Assembly: GCA_027049085.1 (NCBI GenBank)
Contig: JALTVH010000087.1
Span: 1-5,880 of the forward strand
DNA length: 5,880 nucleotides
Direction of reading: 5' to 3'
DNA from: Aquificaceae bacterium
GTDB taxonomy: Bacteria; Aquificota; Aquificia; Aquificales; Aquificaceae
In this document: piece by piece, positions 5,638 to 5,880 of the stretch
Numbering within the stretch: position 1 is the stretch's first letter
Layout: every line of letters starts with the position of its first letter
Translations under genes and position numbers: made by a program
Notes under the pieces: model-generated
Databases searched by the model: none
What the model saw: the letters and a program-made list of their open reading frames with translations, nothing else
Told to the model about the DNA's origin: nothing

Positions 5638-5880
5638 TCAATGGCTATGAATTCCCCTGTGGAATTTCCTTATGTGTCCTTTTTTATGCCTGTTCTTGTG
5701 TGTTGATTTCTTGTGGGTTTCTGTCCCATGGGTTCTGACCGCAGGAAAGCCATGAATTCTATGAGTGGGATGGAAATTCACGTAGTGACCAGCATGGTGT
5801 CCCCAGCGGTTGTGGTCAAGAACCGCTCCGAGGAAGATGTGCTGGATCCCTTTTATGATGTGGGGATGATGAAGGTCGTG
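5638..5880 (-). CDS. Histidine-rich protein, C-terminal 80 residues (5' part outside window)
   Basis: Reading the - strand from the right edge gives 80 codons without a stop, ending in TGA at 5638-5640. About 20 of 80 residues are His, spread throughout: HDLHHPH at the edge, DHNRWGHHAGHY in the middle, and a strongly basic tail with HKKSTHKNRHKKGH and a final RGIHSH. A short hydrophobic stretch, IIKGIQHIFLGAVL, precedes the middle cluster. I recognise no named family. The composition suggests binding of Ni, Zn, Cu or Co, or polyanion binding by the basic tail, which is inference. Arg codons are mostly AGA/AGG, as in the neighbours, and the stop lies 2 bases before the pncB ATG, as expected in an operon. 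The caveat is that the exact complementary frame on the + strand is also open from 5705 to the edge. Start, signal peptide and full length are not visible. Confidence 0.6.
   Translation of the reverse strand, partial: HDLHHPHIIKGIQHIFLGAVLDHNRWGHHAGHYVNFHPTHRIHGFPAVRTHGTETHKKSTHKNRHKKGHIRKFHRGIHSH
5805..5827. repeat. 7-bp inverted repeat with 9-base spacer
   Basis: AGCGGTT (5805-5811) and AACCGCT (5821-5827) are perfect inverted copies. They lie inside the histidine-rich frame. If that frame is not translated, this would be a candidate operator or RNA hairpin upstream of pncB; if it is translated, the repeat may be chance. There is no T run after it, so it is not an intrinsic terminator. Confidence 0.4.

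Noticed and set aside
5650..5666. Inverted repeat AATTCC/GGAATT with a 5-base loop, near the pncB start
   Set aside because: The stem is only 6 bp and two-thirds A-T, too weak to hold at thermophile temperatures. No T run follows, so it is neither a convincing terminator nor an attenuator.
5752..5880. Partial + strand frame from ATG 5752 with an AGGA site
   Set aside because: It is the exact complement of the His-rich frame, and its many Met and Val codons are complements of His codons. Its CGC Arg and GTG Val use fits the neighbours less well. Kept as an open question rather than annotated.
1..5880. CRISPR arrays, insertion sequences, integrase or attachment sites, riboswitches
   Set aside because: No regularly spaced direct repeats, transposase frames, long terminal inverted repeats or leaders of sufficient length are present. 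The longest non-coding gap is 62 bases if the His-rich frame is accepted.

Overview
This window looks like chromosomal DNA from a thermophilic bacterium, most likely of the Aquificae lineage. That assignment is an inference from protein style (Lys/Glu-rich, short, AGA/AGG-biased Arg codons), very tight gene packing and a tRNA embedded between protein genes; no marker gene fixes the taxon. There is no sign of an insertion sequence, integrase, CRISPR array or rRNA, and every stretch over 300 bases is accounted for by a gene.

Left end (1-1024). The last 39 codons of a sensor histidine kinase run off the left edge on the + strand. A small unrecognised gene with a strong ribosome binding site and a TTG start (183-371) follows. 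It converges on, and overlaps by 19 bases, an OmpR/PhoB-type response regulator on the - strand.

Middle left (353-2164, - strand). hisA, a thioredoxin-type arsenate reductase/low-molecular-weight phosphatase (arsC) and the response regulator are packed as one apparent operon: 1 base separates hisA from arsC, and arsC overlaps the regulator by 4 bases (ATGA). Histidine synthesis, arsenate detoxification and a two-component regulator would share one transcript.

Middle right (2190-3385, + strand). Diverging from hisA across only 25 bases is a two-gene unit: a secreted Spy/CpxP-like LTxxQ protein, overlapped by 4 bases (GTGA) by a complete PP2C-type Ser/Thr phosphatase. The phosphatase gene converges on and overlaps the prenyl synthase gene by 29 bases.

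Right (3357-5880, - strand). In transcription order: the end of a histidine-rich protein entering from the right edge, nicotinate phosphoribosyltransferase (NAD salvage), tRNA-Arg(CCG), and a long-chain trans-polyprenyl diphosphate synthase (quinone or lipid-carrier side chains). Spacings are 2, 2 and 8 bases, so the tRNA is probably cut from a polycistronic message.

The most interesting items are the histidine-rich reading frame at the right edge (about one residue in four is His), the tRNA sandwiched between two coding genes, the overlapping pair of periplasmic stress-type protein and PP2C phosphatase, the 25-base divergent start region with a possibly leaderless mRNA, and an ArsC with basic residues at two positions that bind potassium in the S. 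aureus enzyme. I see no clearly new multi-gene defence or mobile system here.
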